DNA from: Nitrospirota bacterium
GTDB lineage: Bacteria > Nitrospinota > Nitrospinia > Nitrospinales > Nitrospinaceae
Length of the DNA: 6,042 bases
Assembly (NCBI GenBank): GCA_030600405.1
Contig: JAUVMD010000093.1
Location: forward strand, 1 to 6,042
Direction: 5' to 3'
The notes beneath the pieces are model-generated. The model saw only the letters and a program-made list of their open reading frames with translations. It made no database searches and had not been told where the DNA came from. The first letter of the stretch is position 1. Each line of letters opens with the position of its first letter. Positions 5,334 through 6,042 of the stretch are shown piece after piece. Position numbers and translations under genes: made by a program.

Positions 5334-5834
5334 TCAGCCTGGACCAAAAACAAAAATACCGTAAAGCATCACGAATAAAATGGGCGTTAAACTCGCCAGA
5401 GCGATCAATCCAAATCCGTCGATAATCGGGTTTCTTCCCCGAATGGAGGTGGCCAGACCGATCCCCAGCGCGGTGATCAAGGGTACGGTAATGGTGGAAG
5501 TGGTGATGCCTCCGGAATCATAGGCGATGCCGATGATTTCTTTGGGAGCAAAAAAAGTAGCCACCACAATGAGGGAATAGCCTGCGAGAATAAAAATCAC
5601 CAGCGGCCAGCCCTTGATGATGCGAACCACCCCGATCGCACCGGCCAGTCCCACAGCAAAGGCGGTGGTCAGGCGCAAACCCCAGACATAATTAGCCATC
5701 GATTCTTTGGTTTGATCTATAACCCCCGCCTCAGCGGCAATATGTCCGGCTTTCTGAGATATCACCGTCAATGCGGGTTCGGCAATCGTGGTGGCGAAGC
5801 CTAAAGTCAAACCGAACAGGACGATCCAATACAC
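5334..5834 (-). CDS. C-terminal part of a split DUF1538 membrane protein
   Basis: The 166-residue frame holds the C-terminal half of a DUF1538 domain: TLGFATTIAEPAL (10-22), spans near 53-70 and 78-93, FFAPK, AYDSGGITTSTITVP (104-118) and DGFGLIALASLTP (139-151). It matches the complete paralog downstream nearly motif for motif. It lacks the N-terminal half, which is coded just upstream in the same frame and separated by one TAA. If translated on its own it must start at the GTG at 5834; AAGGA lies three bases before it, overlapping the stop of the preceding frame (TAAGGAAACGTG), a possible re-initiation site. It ends three bases before the next DUF1538 gene. It could instead be the rear of a broken or misread single gene. 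Real coding content is certain; its expression as a separate chain is not. Confidence 0.75.
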   Translation of the reverse strand: MYWIVLFGLTLGFATTIAEPALTVISQKAGHIAAEAGVIDQTKESMANYVWGLRLTTAFAVGLAGAIGVVRIIKGWPLVIFILAGYSLIVVATFFAPKEIIGIAYDSGGITTSTITVPLITALGIGLATSIRGRNPIIDGFGLIALASLTPILFVMLYGIFVFGPG

Positions 5835-5840
5835 GTTTCC

Positions 5841-6042
5841 TTATAATGCAAACTCGACGGCCAGTCTTTCGCCGATAGGAAACAAGGCATTTTCCAATCC
5901 TTGAATAAAAAAGAACAGGCCGATGACGACCAGAACAAATCCGAAAAGGGTTTCTTTAAGGTGAGGGAAGGGTTTCTGGATTATCACCAATTGAAAAAAG
6001 GTAATGACCAGAAGTATCGGCAGAACATCCAAGAAGGATTGG
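5841..6042 (-). CDS. N-terminal part of a split DUF1538 membrane protein, cut by the window edge
   Basis: The frame enters the window open at 6042, and 66 residues are visible before TAA at 5843-5841. It shows LDVLPILLVITFFQ and a second span ending in FFFIQGLENALFPIG, matching DILPIILVFAFFQ and FIVGLKECIFPLG of the complete paralog downstream. An in-frame TTG at 6032 is not the start, because family-like sequence (QSFLDVLP) continues to the window edge. The frame ends nine bases before, and in phase with, the GTG of the C-terminal part. Without the TAA the two would read as one DUF1538 protein with a linker shorter than that of its paralog. This is probably the first or second gene of the operon; its promoter lies outside the window. 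Confidence 0.75.
   Translation of the reverse strand, partial: QSFLDVLPILLVITFFQLVIIQKPFPHLKETLFGFVLVVIGLFFFIQGLENALFPIGERLAVEFAL

Noticed and set aside
5841..6032. N-terminal DUF1538 frame taken as a complete small gene starting at TTG 6032
   Set aside because: DUF1538-like residues continue upstream of it to the window edge, so the true start lies outside the window.
1..6042. CRISPR array, tRNA, insertion sequence or prophage signals
   Set aside because: No regularly spaced repeats, cloverleaf-like sequences, transposase or integrase frames, or target-site duplications were seen.

Overview
The window is ordinary bacterial chromosome: dense, short-spaced genes on both strands, Shine-Dalgarno sites of the AGGAGG type, and roughly mid-range GC. 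A Gram-negative of the Nitrospinota or deltaproteobacterial kind would fit the mix of genes, but this is an impression only; no 16S rRNA or other marker is present. I see no tRNA, rRNA, transposase, phage gene or CRISPR array.

Layout. The left end (1-1079, minus strand) holds a DUF2157-type multi-pass membrane protein whose stop overlaps the well-marked start of a further minus-strand gene that leaves the window at base 1. A 78-bp divergent gap follows, then nadC (1158-2000, plus), a complete quinolinate phosphoribosyltransferase of NAD synthesis, and then a small acidic protein of unknown function (2086-2514, plus). That gene meets, tail to tail and sharing a TTAA, a short DUF1566/Lcl_C-type protein (2511-2936, minus). 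The next gap (2937-3162) is AT-rich and has weak inverted repeats and a 14-codon ORF but no recognisable gene. It leads to an exported or membrane-anchored protein with a pilin-like C-terminal part (3163-3705, plus).

The right 2.3 kb (3739 to past 6042, minus) is one tight operon of five reading frames: two parts of a DUF1538 membrane protein separated by one in-frame TAA, a second complete DUF1538 membrane protein, a divergent PII-like protein, and a small protein with two CBS domains. Spacings are 3 to 24 bases. This is the most interesting part of the window. Two integral membrane proteins carry conserved polar motifs within their membrane regions, and next to them sit two small soluble proteins of families that sense adenine nucleotides. 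The arrangement suggests a nucleotide-gated membrane transport system of unknown substrate, by analogy with AmtB-GlnK and SbtA-SbtB. The split of the first DUF1538 gene, at the variable linker between its two halves, is either a nonsense mutation or sequencing error, or a real two-polypeptide arrangement with translational coupling.
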